DNA of 64,000 nt from Blasia pusilla. Taxonomy: Eukaryota > Marchantiophyta > Marchantiopsida > Blasiales. Positions 46,906 through 56,584 of the stretch are shown here, one piece after another (positions within the stretch are counted from its first letter, which is position 1; the number at the start of each line of letters is the position of its first letter). The notes under the pieces were generated by a model. The model saw only the letters and a program-made list of their open reading frames with translations, was not told the origin of the DNA and did not search any database. The stretch spans positions 51,398,001 to 51,462,000 of the forward strand of contig CM114271.1 of NCBI GenBank assembly GCA_050084515.1. The letters run 5' to 3'. Made by a program: the position numbers and the translations under genes.

Positions 46906-48259
46906 GTCTGGATCTCGGGTATAACAGAAAATAAGGTGAGAAGGAAGCCAAGGATGCTTGGCGATTGAACCTATACCCCATGGCTAACCATGGCAACTGA
47001 ATATCCCAGTCTCCAAGATGCCCCTTCTGTAGGCCATACTTGCGCAATGCCCTCTTCACCGTATGAACCACACGCTCAGCCAAACCATCCGCCTCTGGAT
47101 GATCTTGAGACGTGGTCCGATGATCAATCAACGCCTTGTCACACAAGACATGAAACTCACCCTGGAACTCAGACTCGGTCGCCAAGACTTTCAGTGGTGC
47201 ACCAAAATGACTAAGCACTCTATCAAGAAACGCATACGCCGTTCCATCACTTGCCTTGTCAGGTAATGCCACCAAATCAATCCACTTGGAGAAGTGCTCC
47301 ACCATCACCAACACATATCGATGTTGTCGTACAGTCAACGGTAACGGTCCCGCAAAGTCCACACTCCAACGGTAACCCAACCCCATAATAGGCAAGGGGT
47401 GTAACTCTGGTGTAGGGGCATTGAATGATGTCCTCACCCGATCACAAACCATACAACGTGACACCAACTGTTGCACCTGAGTATGCATGCCACGCCACCA
47501 ATACTGACCAAGGAGTAAGCTATACGTACGCTTTATCCCAAAATGTCCCAACTCCTCATGGGCATGTCGCACAATGCACTCTCTCTGAGCCAAATGTGGC
47601 ACTACTCGTACTCTACCATCCTCCCACACACGGAGAATATGTGTTCCCTCCAATCGATACCTCTTAGCACGTTGAAGAACACGGTCTCGCTCCTTGGCAC
47701 TCACTATGCCTGGCACCCTACTGGTCCGTAGGAACTCCAACACCAACACATCATCATGAATATCACGCTGATCCGTACCATCATCTCCAACCTTAGGATC
47801 TGAAGGCTGGCCATCTATCCTCTGGCTAGAGTAAGATGTCATGTGGTCCTCCATACTAGAGTCCACCCCTAACCAACATAAAAGGGCGGATGCATGCCAA
47901 CCTGACACCATCTCCTCATCAACCTCGCCATGCCATCTAGCCCCAGTTGCATCCTCTTGGCTAGTACATGGGTTCCTACTCAACCCATCAGCATCAAGGT
48001 TGGAAACTCCAGGTCTATGTAACATCTGGAAGTCATACTCCTGTAAGATAAGAGCCCACCGTGAAAGCTTCCCTATAAGCTTGTCAGACTCCATCAACCA
48101 CTTGAGCGGCTGGTGATCAGTAACAAGGGTAAACTGTGTGCCAAACAAGTAACACCTAAAGTGTGCCCATGACCCACACTCCTGCCAAGCAATCTCCCTC
48201 ATATGAACTATAGCGCGACTCCACTGCATTATTCGAACGACTTGCATAGGCCACCACAA
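46877..48259 (-). pseudogene. RNase H C-terminal part and integrase of the PHD-type gypsy element
   Basis: The 460-codon minus-strand frame starts in RNase H (TLVTDHQPLKWLMES, then DFQMLHRPGVSNLDADGLSR, the usual RNase H end). The integrase zinc-binding module follows (HAHEELGHFGI...CMVC), then the core: SVDFAGPL with the first catalytic Asp and HPEADGLAERVV with the Glu. The second catalytic Asp motif, normally T-D-x-G-x-E-F, reads LATESEFQGEF here, one residue short and without the Asp. So integrase activity should be lost although the frame is long. The frame change near 48,250 separates it from the reverse transcriptase frame. Confidence 0.8.
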
Positions 48260-48917
48260 AACTCCATGTGCTCATCATCATGTTGTGTCAGCACTGCTCC
48301 AAGTCCCAACCTACTCCAATCAGTGTGTAACTGAAATGGGCGCCCTCTGATAGGTCTCCTCAAGATAGGCGCCGCCACCAACTGGGCCTTAAGCTCCACA
48401 AAAGCTCTCTCATGATCATCTCCCCAGTGCCACTCTTGATCTGATTTCATAAATTGGTTCAAAGGCTTTGCCATAGCACTAAATCCCTTCACATACCTCC
48501 GATAGTAGTTCGCCAATCCCATCTGCAAATGTATCTGATGCTCCTCCACCGTGTTACTGAACACCAAGATATCATCAATGTAACACCGAACAAAATCCAA
48601 CCCTGCTAGGATCCTGTCCATCACTCTCTGAAACTCGGAAGGTGCATTCTTCAACCCAAAGGGTAAGAATTTCCACTCGTACAAACAATCCTTGCCATGA
48701 GAGTTGACACCCCAAAATGCTGTCTTGGCCTTGTCACTCTCCCGAATCGGCAATTGATGGTATCTTGCTCGAAGATCCAAAGTACTGAAAATCTTTGCCT
48801 GTCCCACCACATCAAAGATCTCCTCAGGTGTAGGCATGGCATACCTATCGGCCTTGGTTTGCGATTCAGAGGACGGTAATCTCCACACATCCGCTTTGTC
48901 GTGTAGTTGCTATGCAT
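48229..48917 (-). pseudogene. reverse transcriptase and start of RNase H of the PHD-type gypsy element, with internal deletion
   Basis: CGDYRPLNRK near 48,880 is in one frame; the rest continues in another with FSTLDLRARYHQLPI, FLPFGLKNAPSEFQRVMD and RCYIDDILVFS (catalytic Y-x-D-D). After HQIHLQ the frame jumps directly to MGLANYYRRYVKGFS, which in Ty3/gypsy lies beyond the thumb. About 50-60 residues are therefore deleted in frame. RNase H begins with PFQLHTDWSRLGLGAVLTQ, keeping the first Asp. The frame ends near 48,229 and RNase H goes on in another frame. Confidence 0.8.
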
Positions 48918-49780
48918 ATCCTTTTAGCGAGCATGACAATGGCGATGCATACTCTTCATGCGACAACTCACTAATCCAGCCTCCAAAAGGTCCAACGTCC
49001 CATCGGGAATTAGTCCCTCTCCATATCACTATATCGGTAGGGACGACGGAAGATTGGCGTATCACTAGCCAAATCAATCCGTATACCGGGTCCAACCAGA
49101 GCACCCAACTCCTTCATGCTAAAGGCAAAACAACTCCTATAAGCACGTAGGAAGGCGTGTCAGCGTCGTTTCTCACCTCCCGTAAGCTTGGGCCCAAGTA
49201 ATGACTCCCAAGTCTCCTCCACTGGCACACTAGAGGGAGAGGACGATGCCATTGGCTGCTACGCAACCCCCTCACAAGATGGTACACCCTTAGCTACACC
49301 ATCATCTGAGCAAATGATTGCAACAGATGAGCAACCAACTCCACATGCCTAGCCATTACATCCCATTTACTCCAAGGATGCAAAATACTACTCTCCTCGC
49401 CCCTAGCCGATGCCTCTACCGTCCCGGTAGCCATTGAGCTCATTACAAGGGATGGAAGATCCACAAACATAGTCCGAAGTCGACACTGCTCGGCCATACC
49501 AAGACTCAAAATCCAAGTCAAAAAATTCAGGTCCATGGCCTGACCCAACACATGACGCCGTGAAGCCTCAGAAATGGAAGCAACATTTGTCACACCGAGC
49601 AAATCCCATCACACGCTCTCTCATCAGCGTTAGGCTCCACCAACTGCCGTGACTGAGAATCCCATATAAGCCCGGGACCACCTTCCTCTGAGGCATGTGA
49701 CGAGGAAAACTCACAAATGTGGGAAGTGCCATCCTAGGTGGCCCACACGGTTCACCACGCCATGGATGACCGATCAATAA
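48918..49780 (-). pseudogene. N-terminal/pre-polymerase part of the PHD-type gypsy element
   Basis: Minus-strand fragments in several frames include ALPTFVSFPRHMPQRKVVPG at about 49,730-49,670, RCDKCCFHF at about 49,594-49,568 and ELSHEEYASPL at about 48,975-48,940, the last being the segment just before reverse transcriptase in this group. I cannot identify gag or protease motifs with confidence. The PRHMPQ part is also found, degraded, in the older copy near 42.85 kb. Confidence 0.45.
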
Positions 49781-49984
49781 CCGTCACCACCTGAGAAAGT
49801 CGCCCAATATCCAGATAATATGTAAGGCAAGGATCCCGCTGCACTGCATCATATGCTCGACGTAACCTTATTATATGTCTCAAATAACTTGAGCTAAATG
49901 TCACACCTAAGCTTGATGGAGCCCCAAATTATGGCGTCAACCCCCCCAAATGGAACCCATGTGTATATTATTCTTTCTTATGAG

Positions 49985-50660
49985 TAGGCCATCTATGATT
50001 GGTGTTCCTAATCTTCTTGCTTCATTTCTCCCTTCTTGTACGACTATTCCTACAATTTTTGTAGTCTCTAGCATATTTATGCACCTCGAACAGATTGTCA
50101 AACTCTTGTAGCTTCAACATAGGCTATTGTTGTAACATATCTCTTAATTGATTAAGTGATTCATGGACTTCTTGGATCATGAGGTATTTTCAAACTCTAC
50201 TATCCAATCCTTAAGAGATTTCACCATCCATGAAAAGTTCCTCATAAAGATCCAATAGAATTGGGTTGATCCAATGAACCTTTTCAACCCCTTCATTATT
50301 TAGAGATAATATTTTTCACCAATAGCTTTGATTCTCTCCATGTTAGGTCTAATACCATATGCAATAATCATATAACTCAAGAACTTGATCTTGCTGAAGT
50401 TGAATTCCCTCTTCGGCACATTGTCGTATAACTTCTTCTCGAGTAATGAAAAACGATTTTCAAGTGTCGAGCGCGCTTCCTTATTAAGCTTGGATAAATT
50501 GATATGTTATCAATCTATGATGATATATCCATCCATCATACTCATGGGAGTTTCAAATCTACGATGATATATTCATTTGTAAATAAATAGTTCATCAACA
50601 TCGTGAATTTTACACATGAGTTACAAAAATTGAAGGCCATGACTACAAACTCGAAAGAAC
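49985..50660 (-). pseudogene. reverse transcriptase C-terminus and RNase H start, chromovirus minus strand
   Basis: Across frame breaks the minus strand reads FSKIKFLSYMIIAYGIRP at about 50,395-50,340, FIGSTQFYWIFMRNFS near 50,280-50,230 and LKLQEFDNLFEVHKYA near 50,110-50,060. These correspond to the TKIKFLGHVVSADGVSP, FIGAVQFYRR and RNase H start motifs of the gypsy pattern. The YIDD segment is not visible here. Confidence 0.55.
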
Positions 50661-50661
50661 T

Positions 50662-51267
50662 TTATCTTTTTTTGCATATGATCTTCTCCACATCAGCCTC
50701 CGCAATCAAAATTCGGTAATATTTTAACTTTAGGTTAATTGTATTGAAGTTCTTAGCACCTAATAACCTATCAAAGAGGTCATCAATCATTGGCTGAGGA
50801 TAATCCTTCTTCATCGTCCATTTATTAAGTGCTCGGTACTTCACATATTGTTTCAACTTCCCATCCTTATTCTTCACAAATATAATATATAGGTGCTCCA
50901 TAAGGTCACTTAATGGTTTTAATGTACCCCTTTCCAATAGCTCAGTCAAATGCTTCATAAACTCTGTAAGTTTTCTTAGTGTGAATCTATAAGGAGCTTT
51001 TGAAGTCTGTTGAGAACATGGAACCACCTCGATCTTATGATCAACATTGCTCTTTGTTGGTAATGCATTTGAAAGCTCATTTTCCAAAATGTCACCAAAT
51101 ATCTCAACTTCTCTTTGAAGTATTTTAGGGAGCCTCATTGGAGTTGATCGTGGATCCCCACATGGTTCGCTTGTAGTCTCCACTTGATGCATCAAGTAGA
51201 GAAACTTGTCTTCAAACTTAGCTTGGCTTGCCCTTCTTATTATAGTTATCATCGAATCTTTTTTCAT
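50662..51267 (-). pseudogene. reverse transcriptase N-terminal half, chromovirus minus strand
   Basis: The 201-codon frame contains VDHKIEVVPCSQQTSKAPYR, ELLERGTLKPL, IIFVKNKDGKLKQYVKYRAL and YPQPMIDDLFDRLLGAKNF, the finger and early palm motifs of Ty3/gypsy reverse transcriptase. The residue after YR-AL-N is followed by KWTMKKDYPQP, where the family has [10 protein letters not shown]. It is about 50 percent similar by eye to the plus-strand copy at 62,685-63,242. Confidence 0.75.
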
Positions 51268-51951
51268 AAGAGTCTATTGACCTAGCCTCACCTAAAATCG
51301 CTTGCCAATCACTAAGACATTCAACCGTATTAGCTCCATCTCATACGAATCCAAGAATGTGTTACCTAATTCCTTCTACCCCATCCATGTTGCAAATGGT
51401 AAAATTATCCTTCAAATCACATGCCCAAAACCAATCATTAATCCCAAGGCCATATCTGATGTTTGATAGGATTTTTAATTAGCAAAGCCTACTTGAGTAG
51501 GTTTGTTAGCCTTGGTGATTCACACATCCAACTTCTTCACTAATTGTGAGCTTAACAAGGGATGCAAAGTATCTATATCAACAAGAAACTGAACATTGTG
51601 ATAAGAGATCTTGGTCCTTAGATACACTTGACAAGCTTTTGGTGACAAGCTTGAAGGGATATTTCTAGGTCGCCCAAAAAAACCATCTTCGCAGAAAACC
51701 TAAGCATGCTCCAAGTACTTAGCTACCTTAGGCTTCAAAAATCCCTTCACTATAGTCATGAACTCATCATAATTGTAATAAGTTATTTTAGCTCTCATAG
51801 GCTTTGGATGGAAGCCCTTATGGCTTCATGATGTTCACATATAGGTTAGCGCACAGAATTCGCCATAGTCGGACTCAACCCTATTCCACCCCTCTTGAGA
51901 TTTTTCATATTTGAACCTCTGAATAATTTTTTCATCAAATGCTCTTTGGAA

Positions 51952-52251
51952 TCAGACCTCATTATCCCCGATCCACTCTGCTAGTTTCAAGAGTTTGGAA
52001 AAGGTCTTGAGTAGCTTGGACATCCGGAAGAGGAATTTTTCAAACATTGGCTTTAGCCCATTAAAGAAGATGATCTTACTAGCAAATAAATCCATCGTAG
52101 GCGATGAGTTAAACTTTGAGCTAAACTCACCCAAATGAGTGCATAGGATTCCCATGTGCCTCAAACACACAAACTCCACACCATCCCAAAACTCTTGGTA
52201 CTCTTGAGTGAATTGATTTCCAATCAACACTTTGAACTCCTCCCAATTCAA
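51952..52251 (-). pseudogene. gag fragment, chromovirus minus strand
   Basis: The 99-codon frame starts NWEEFKVLIGNQFTQEYQEF and continues with FVCLRHMGILCTHLGEFSSK and KIIFFNGLKPMFEKFLF. This is the retrotransposon gag capsid region and matches the plus-strand copy at 60,553-60,770. A Lys-rich segment at 52,546-52,715 upstream belongs to the same gag, cut by the copia LTR. Confidence 0.65.
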
Positions 52252-52709
52252 AGAGGATTTTTTGGTTGAATCTTCCTCCCAATAGGTTGTCCACCATTAG
52301 AGCACACTATCCGTAAAAAACTAAGTGCAATAGTGACCTTTTCCCATCACATTTCAAAGTCTAACTTGATTTATGTGATAAATTTATTGTCTTTGCATGA
52401 ACAATCCATTCATGTGAATGGCGTGGAAAAATTTGTGTTGGAAAGTTTCTTGTTGAAGGTATATGCTCACTCCATCTTTAACTTAGAAATCCACCTACTC
52501 GGTTAGGTTATTTGTTCTAACATTATTTTCATGAGGTACATCATTCTATAGTCTTCTTCTCTTGTTTTTCATTGGGTAATGGTTCTTCTCTTGGTTTTTG
52601 GCGCTTGACCCAACTTTTGGTGATGGTTCACCCAGTGTTGCCATCTTCAAGCCTAAATCCTTGAAAACCTTTCCTTTTCTCTTGCATCCTTCCCCAAGTG
52701 TGAAGTTCT

Positions 52710-52976
52710 TATTCAAGACTGAGTTACAATCAAGCTCATCGGACACTAATTATAGGAAAGCTTAATCTTGCTTCGTCAATTATGCGCGATTATCTTAACT
52801 AGGGTTAGTTAATCACAATTAGTCTAACTCAAGACTATGGTTAGGATTAGGGTTAGGGTTGCTTGTACATATCCTATATAATTGGAATGGTGACGAGCCT
52901 CCACTTATTCTCTCCTTGCAAATTTTTGTTCTCCTTAGTGGTGTGTGATTTTTAGAGTCGTATCCCACCAGTTATG
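52710..52976 (+). repeat. copia 5' LTR
   Basis: It shares with 55,581-55,860 the words GAGTTACAATCAAGCTCATC/GAGTTACAGTCAAGCTCATC, GGAAAGCTTAATCTTG, TAACTCAAGACT, TATATAATTG and GTATCCCACCAGTTATG, with many point differences, so the insertion is not recent. A short GGTTAGGATTAGGGTTAGGG run in it is not present as such in the other LTR. Confidence 0.8.
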
Positions 52977-53429
52977 GGGGGCAACATGCTCAATTATGTC
53001 TTTCAAAGCTCTTGCAAGAGCAATTTCAGTGTTTAAAGTGCACTCAGAGAAGGAAAATTGTGCAGTTTGCTTTCTATAGGCCGATTTGGACTAGTTCTTC
53101 CATACAGTTGGTCAATTTTGGAAAATTTTAGGTCAATTTCTATGGGGGAGTGGTCTATGCTTCTATTGGAGCAATGGAGAGCTTGAAATTATGTTTGGTG
53201 AGTAAAATCGTTCTTCATAGAGTATTCCTCAGCATCAATCACTGGTGAGAAGGTATATAAGAAGAATTACAATGTTTGGAAGTTTTGCATGAAGAAATTT
53301 ATCATGGATCAAGAACTATGGGAGCTTGTTGCAAGTGAGGAGGTCAAACGAGAAGGTGACTCAACAAACTTGAATGTTCGAGCTTAGCACAAATGAGCAA
53401 GCCAAGTAATCCACTACATTTCACTAACA

Positions 53430-54275
53430 ATCAATTCGCCAATGATTGGTCACATTCAAGATGTTGATACTCCCAAAGAGGCCTGGAATACACTGGAAAA
53501 GTTGTCCCAAACATGTCTAAAGGCCACAAATTTTCAATTAAAACAACAATTGAATGAAGTGAGGAAACGATTGCAAAGCATCAATGACTATGTTTTGACT
53601 ATCAAAAATATTTTTGATCACTTGAATAAAATTGGAGTGAGTGTAGAAGATGATAATCTTATTTTGTTCATTCTTTAAGGCCTTCATCCAAAAGATTACA
53701 AGTCTTTTGAGACGTCTATCTTTGTGAGAGAGAAGTATGCAACCTTTCAAGAGTTAGTCCCAATATTAATTAGTGAGGCAATGCGCCTAATAAGTAGTGG
53801 TAGCTCGCGTAGTATGCAAGAGAGTGCGCTATTTATAAGTAATGGATCAAATAGAGGCAAAAGTTATGGTAGAAGCTTTCGTGGTCGTGATGGATATAAA
53901 GCATATGGATGAAGAGACGCTCAACATAACTTTTCTCAATCATTTGCAAACCAGTACCAGACACAATCATAAGGTGGTGATGATGGAAACCATTGGGGCC
54001 AAGGTCAATAGTAAATGTTCCTAGATCTTGCAATTACTACGGATAAAAGGTCACTTTGCAAAGTTTTGCTTCAAGAAGAAGGCAGATAAAAGAACGAGAG
54101 TCTTACAACAACAAAAAGATGTGAAGCAACAATACTTAGGGCAGTATCAAGAACAACCACATTTACAAACTGAGCAACTCTTGGTCATGACTCATCATAT
54201 GATAGTAACGATGAAGAAAGACTTAACAATAGATTGGTACATCGACTTTGGTGCATCAAATCACATGACCTAAGA
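53430..54275 (+). pseudogene. copia gag and protease fragments
   Basis: AWNTLEKLSQTCLKATNFQL with LKQQLNEVRKR and INDYVLTIKNIFDHL (53,442-53,678) is the capsid pattern of copia gag. A zinc-knuckle remnant (GHFAKFCFKKKADK near 54,050) is broken by a frameshift after its first cysteine. The protease follows with WYIDFGASNHMT at about 54,235-54,270: copia proteases have D-S-G, here D-F-G, so the active site is altered. A stop (TAA) comes directly after HMT. Confidence 0.75.
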
Positions 54276-54294
54276 AGCTAAATGGTTCAGTAGT

Positions 54295-54863
54295 ATGGCC
54301 TTGATGAAAGAACTTGTAATAATACTCAAAGGAGATGATACTCAACATCATATCACGCATATTGATAAAGGTCCAATAGCATCAAATGTTCTTCGTGCTT
54401 TTGGAAATGTTCTCTATATTCCTACTATTGCAAGAAATTTTATTTTTGTAGGACAAATAGTAAAAGAGGGTTATCTATTGAAGTTTAACAGAGATGGTTG
54501 TTTAATTAAAAAAATGGATGATCAGATTGTGATAGCCAAAGGAACTAGATATGGCAGAATGTTCAAATTAGATGTTTCTATGCTAGAGATTTTTAAACAA
54601 CAATGTATGGTCAAACTGGCTAACAAGTAACAAATCTAAATGTGTGTCATACGAGAATTGGGCATATGAATCTTCAAAGATTACAGAGTCTTTCATCATC
54701 TAATCTAGTAATAGGACTCCCTAAATTAGCAATTCTTACTATGTTAGAGATATGCCCTCCTTGCCAATTTGGAAAACAAGCTAAATTTCCATATCTAAAT
54801 CAAGGTAGAAGAGCATCCAATATATTAGAGTTGATTCAGAGTAGGACCATAGCATGGAGCTAA
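54295..54863 (+). pseudogene. copia protease end and pre-integrase zinc module
   Basis: LRAFGNVLYIPTIARNFIFV followed by GQIVKEGY and a KMDDQIVIAKGTRYGRMFKLD stretch is the region between copia protease and integrase. A second frame from 54,642 has TRIGHMNLQRLQSLSSSNLV, ICPPCQFGKQAKFPY, the H-x-H-C-x2-C module. The integrase core that should follow is absent. Confidence 0.75.
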
Positions 54864-54889
54864 GAGTGGATAAATGAGAGTCAATTGCA

Positions 54890-55323
54890 GATTCTAATAT
54901 ATATAGGCGCATGATTTAAAGTTTAATCAATCTAACTATAAAAAATCCAGACTTGAGATATATAGTTGACCTAATAAGCCAATTTATGCAAGCATCTTGA
55001 AAACCTTAACTTCATGATTTAAGGAGGATTATGCGATATATGAATTTTTTTGTTCAATTAAAGCTTCAGTTTAAACCTTCTTCTAGTTTATAATTACAGG
55101 GATATACAGATATTGATTGTGCAAGAAGAGTATGTCTCATAGACATTCCACATCTAGTGATTCATTTATCTTGGAAGGCGCAATAATAAGGTGGGCTTCA
55201 AAGAAGCAACCCATAGTTGCTTTATCTTCAATAAAGGTTGCGTACATAAGAGCAACCAATGCACCATATGAGGCATCGTGGCTTCATCGATTGCTTGCTA
55301 AAATTAGTGTTAATAACTTATGA
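54890..55323 (+). pseudogene. copia reverse transcriptase end and RNase H fragment
   Basis: LRYIVDLISQFMQAS in the 54,950-55,000 region and a FKEDYAIYEF stretch match the end of copia reverse transcriptase. GYTDIDCARR (about 55,100) and then, in another frame, WASKKQPIVALSSIKVAYIR with EASWLHRLL (to 55,323) are the copia RNase H. The normal E in the SSxEAEY motif is K here. Several frameshifts are present. Confidence 0.7.
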
Positions 55324-55580
55324 CCTAATGGAATATATGCAAAAAATATTAGTAGCATCAAGCTTGCTAATAACCCTCTATTTTATGCTTGAGCAAAGCA
55401 TGTTAAGGTGCAATAGCATTTGATCAAAGAGAAATTGTTTGCATGAGAAATTGATTTTGTGTATATATGTACAGATTAGAAAAATTTTCCTATCTTTACA
55501 AATGCATTGTCTAGAGATAAGTTTGAGATGTTTAGAAATGGTTTATGTGTTAGAGATATCGATGTAAGCTTGAGGGGGAG

Positions 55581-55860
55581 TATTAAAGATTGAGTTACAG
55601 TCAAGCTCATCAGACACTCGAACTGCTACATTTGGTACTCACACAAAGTAGGAAAGCTTAATCTTGGTTAGTCACTTAAATACGATTATCTTAACTAAGT
55701 TTAGTTAATCATAATTAGTCTAACTCAAGACTGTGGTTAGGGTTTCTTATACATACCCTATATAATTGAGAATAGAACCAACCTCCATTCATTCTCTTAT
55801 TGCAAAATTTCGCTCTCCATGATGGTGTGTGAGTATGAGAATCGTATCCCACTAGTTATG
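55581..55860 (+). repeat. copia 3' LTR
   Basis: The partner of 52,710-52,976, directly after the polypurine tract GAGGGGGAG (55,572-55,580). Divergence from the 5' LTR is visible every few bases to tens of bases, including a CTACATTTGGTACTCACAC segment missing from the 5' copy. Confidence 0.8.
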
Positions 55861-55992
55861 CTTCTTTAGAAGTTTTCTATAAATCTCAACTATTGTCTTA
55901 CGTTCTCCCAAGCATCCAAGTTTTGGTTACTATTATGAGCTCACCTCAAGCATCCAATCACCATTTTTGACCCCAAGTTTATTATCACTAAA

Positions 55993-56575
55993 GATTGGCT
56001 CTAATACTATGTGTCGTGCATGTCTTAAATATAAGTATTGTATGTTGGGGAATCTTACATTCAATAGGTTGGGCTTTCATTATTAATCTACACTGAAACA
56101 CACTAAGAGTAACCTTGTTTTGGATCAACTAGCCTTACGTTTGTGCTAAGAGTGCAGGCATAATGATCCATCATTGAAAAGTCATAACGTGTGAGTAGCC
56201 ATAAGACCAAAGGGAGAGGGAAAAACCATTTATGAGGACTTAAGGATGAGCAAAAAGGGAGGAGAAAGCCTTAAGGTAAGTTAGTGGTCAAGGGTGAGAG
56301 GCTTGAGATTCAGGATCAATCAAGATAAGTCCAAGTGATATGAGACTAATCTTCATATGTGAATGGTGATAAGACTAATTGCAAGGTGCCAAAGATATGA
56401 TTAGCATGGGCAGTTAGCCATGGGACACATGTCAAGTTATTATATTAGACCATAGAGTGTGTGCATAGCGTACCCAAAGAGAGCATGCATGAATACGGAG
56501 ACCAAGGATGATCTTTTGGGAAGGTGGGGAACGTGCATTAATAGATAACTCCTAGTTTAGGGTCAATTTGGGGCT
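55993..56575 (-). repeat. primer-binding site and decayed 5' LTR of the minus-strand chromovirus
   Basis: On the minus strand CATGCACGACA (LTR end) is followed by CATAGTATTAGAGCCAATC. TAGTATTAGAGCCA is close to TGGTATCAGAGCCA, the complement of initiator tRNA-Met used by chromoviruses. The plus-strand element has GCACGACACCTGGTATGAGAGC at the same junction. The LTR extends to higher coordinates from 56,012 and is cut near 56,575 by plus-strand integrase DNA. Confidence 0.55.
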
Positions 56576-56584
56576 ACTTAGAAA

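Larger units (their letters stand above)
46320..49800 (-). mobile_element. Ty3/gypsy retrotransposon with C-terminal PHD-finger-like segment (degenerate)
   Basis: On the minus strand, from high to low coordinates: an N-terminal/pre-polymerase part (49,780-48,920), reverse transcriptase (48,917-48,350), RNase H (about 48,360-48,050), integrase (about 47,650-46,950), a post-integrase domain, and a PHD-like cysteine cluster (to 46,327). The order RT-RNase H-integrase is that of Ty3/gypsy. LTRs were not located, so the element's ends are unknown. Several frames are needed to read it. It appears to separate the polymerase part of a minus-strand chromovirus (50-56 kb) from DNA below 45.7 kb, suggesting nested insertion. 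Confidence 0.8.
52710..55860 (+). mobile_element. Ty1/copia retrotransposon with both LTRs, internally deleted
   Basis: Related terminal sequences lie at 52,710-52,976 and 55,581-55,860. The polypurine tract TTGAGGGGGAG directly precedes the 3' LTR. Flanking bases GTTCT (52,705-52,709) and CTTCT (55,861-55,865) are a possible 5-bp target-site duplication with one change. Inside, gag, protease and the pre-integrase zinc module can be read, and later the end of reverse transcriptase and RNase H. The integrase core and the reverse transcriptase palm are missing between about 54,845 and 54,890. The element inserted into the gag start of a minus-strand chromovirus. Confidence 0.8.
49985..56575 (-). 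mobile_element. Ty3/gypsy chromovirus, minus strand, 5' LTR through RNase H, interrupted by a copia element
   Basis: On the minus strand an LTR end and primer-binding site at 56,012-55,993 are followed by about 130 nt, then the copia element (52,710-55,860), then gag (52,709-51,950), a protease region (about 51,850-51,350, very degraded), reverse transcriptase (51,267-50,280) and the start of RNase H to about 49,985. Protein words match the plus-strand element at 59.9-63.7 kb in order (EEFKVLIGNQFT with EDFKELIGNRFT; VDHKIEVVPCSQ with [12 protein letters not shown]), so both belong to one family. This copy is more decayed. Confidence 0.7.

Noticed and set aside
52839-52861. Telomere-like GGTTAGG/ATTAGGG/TTAGGG run
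   Set aside because: Only three imperfect units, not the plant TTTAGGG type, and it lies inside a copia LTR.
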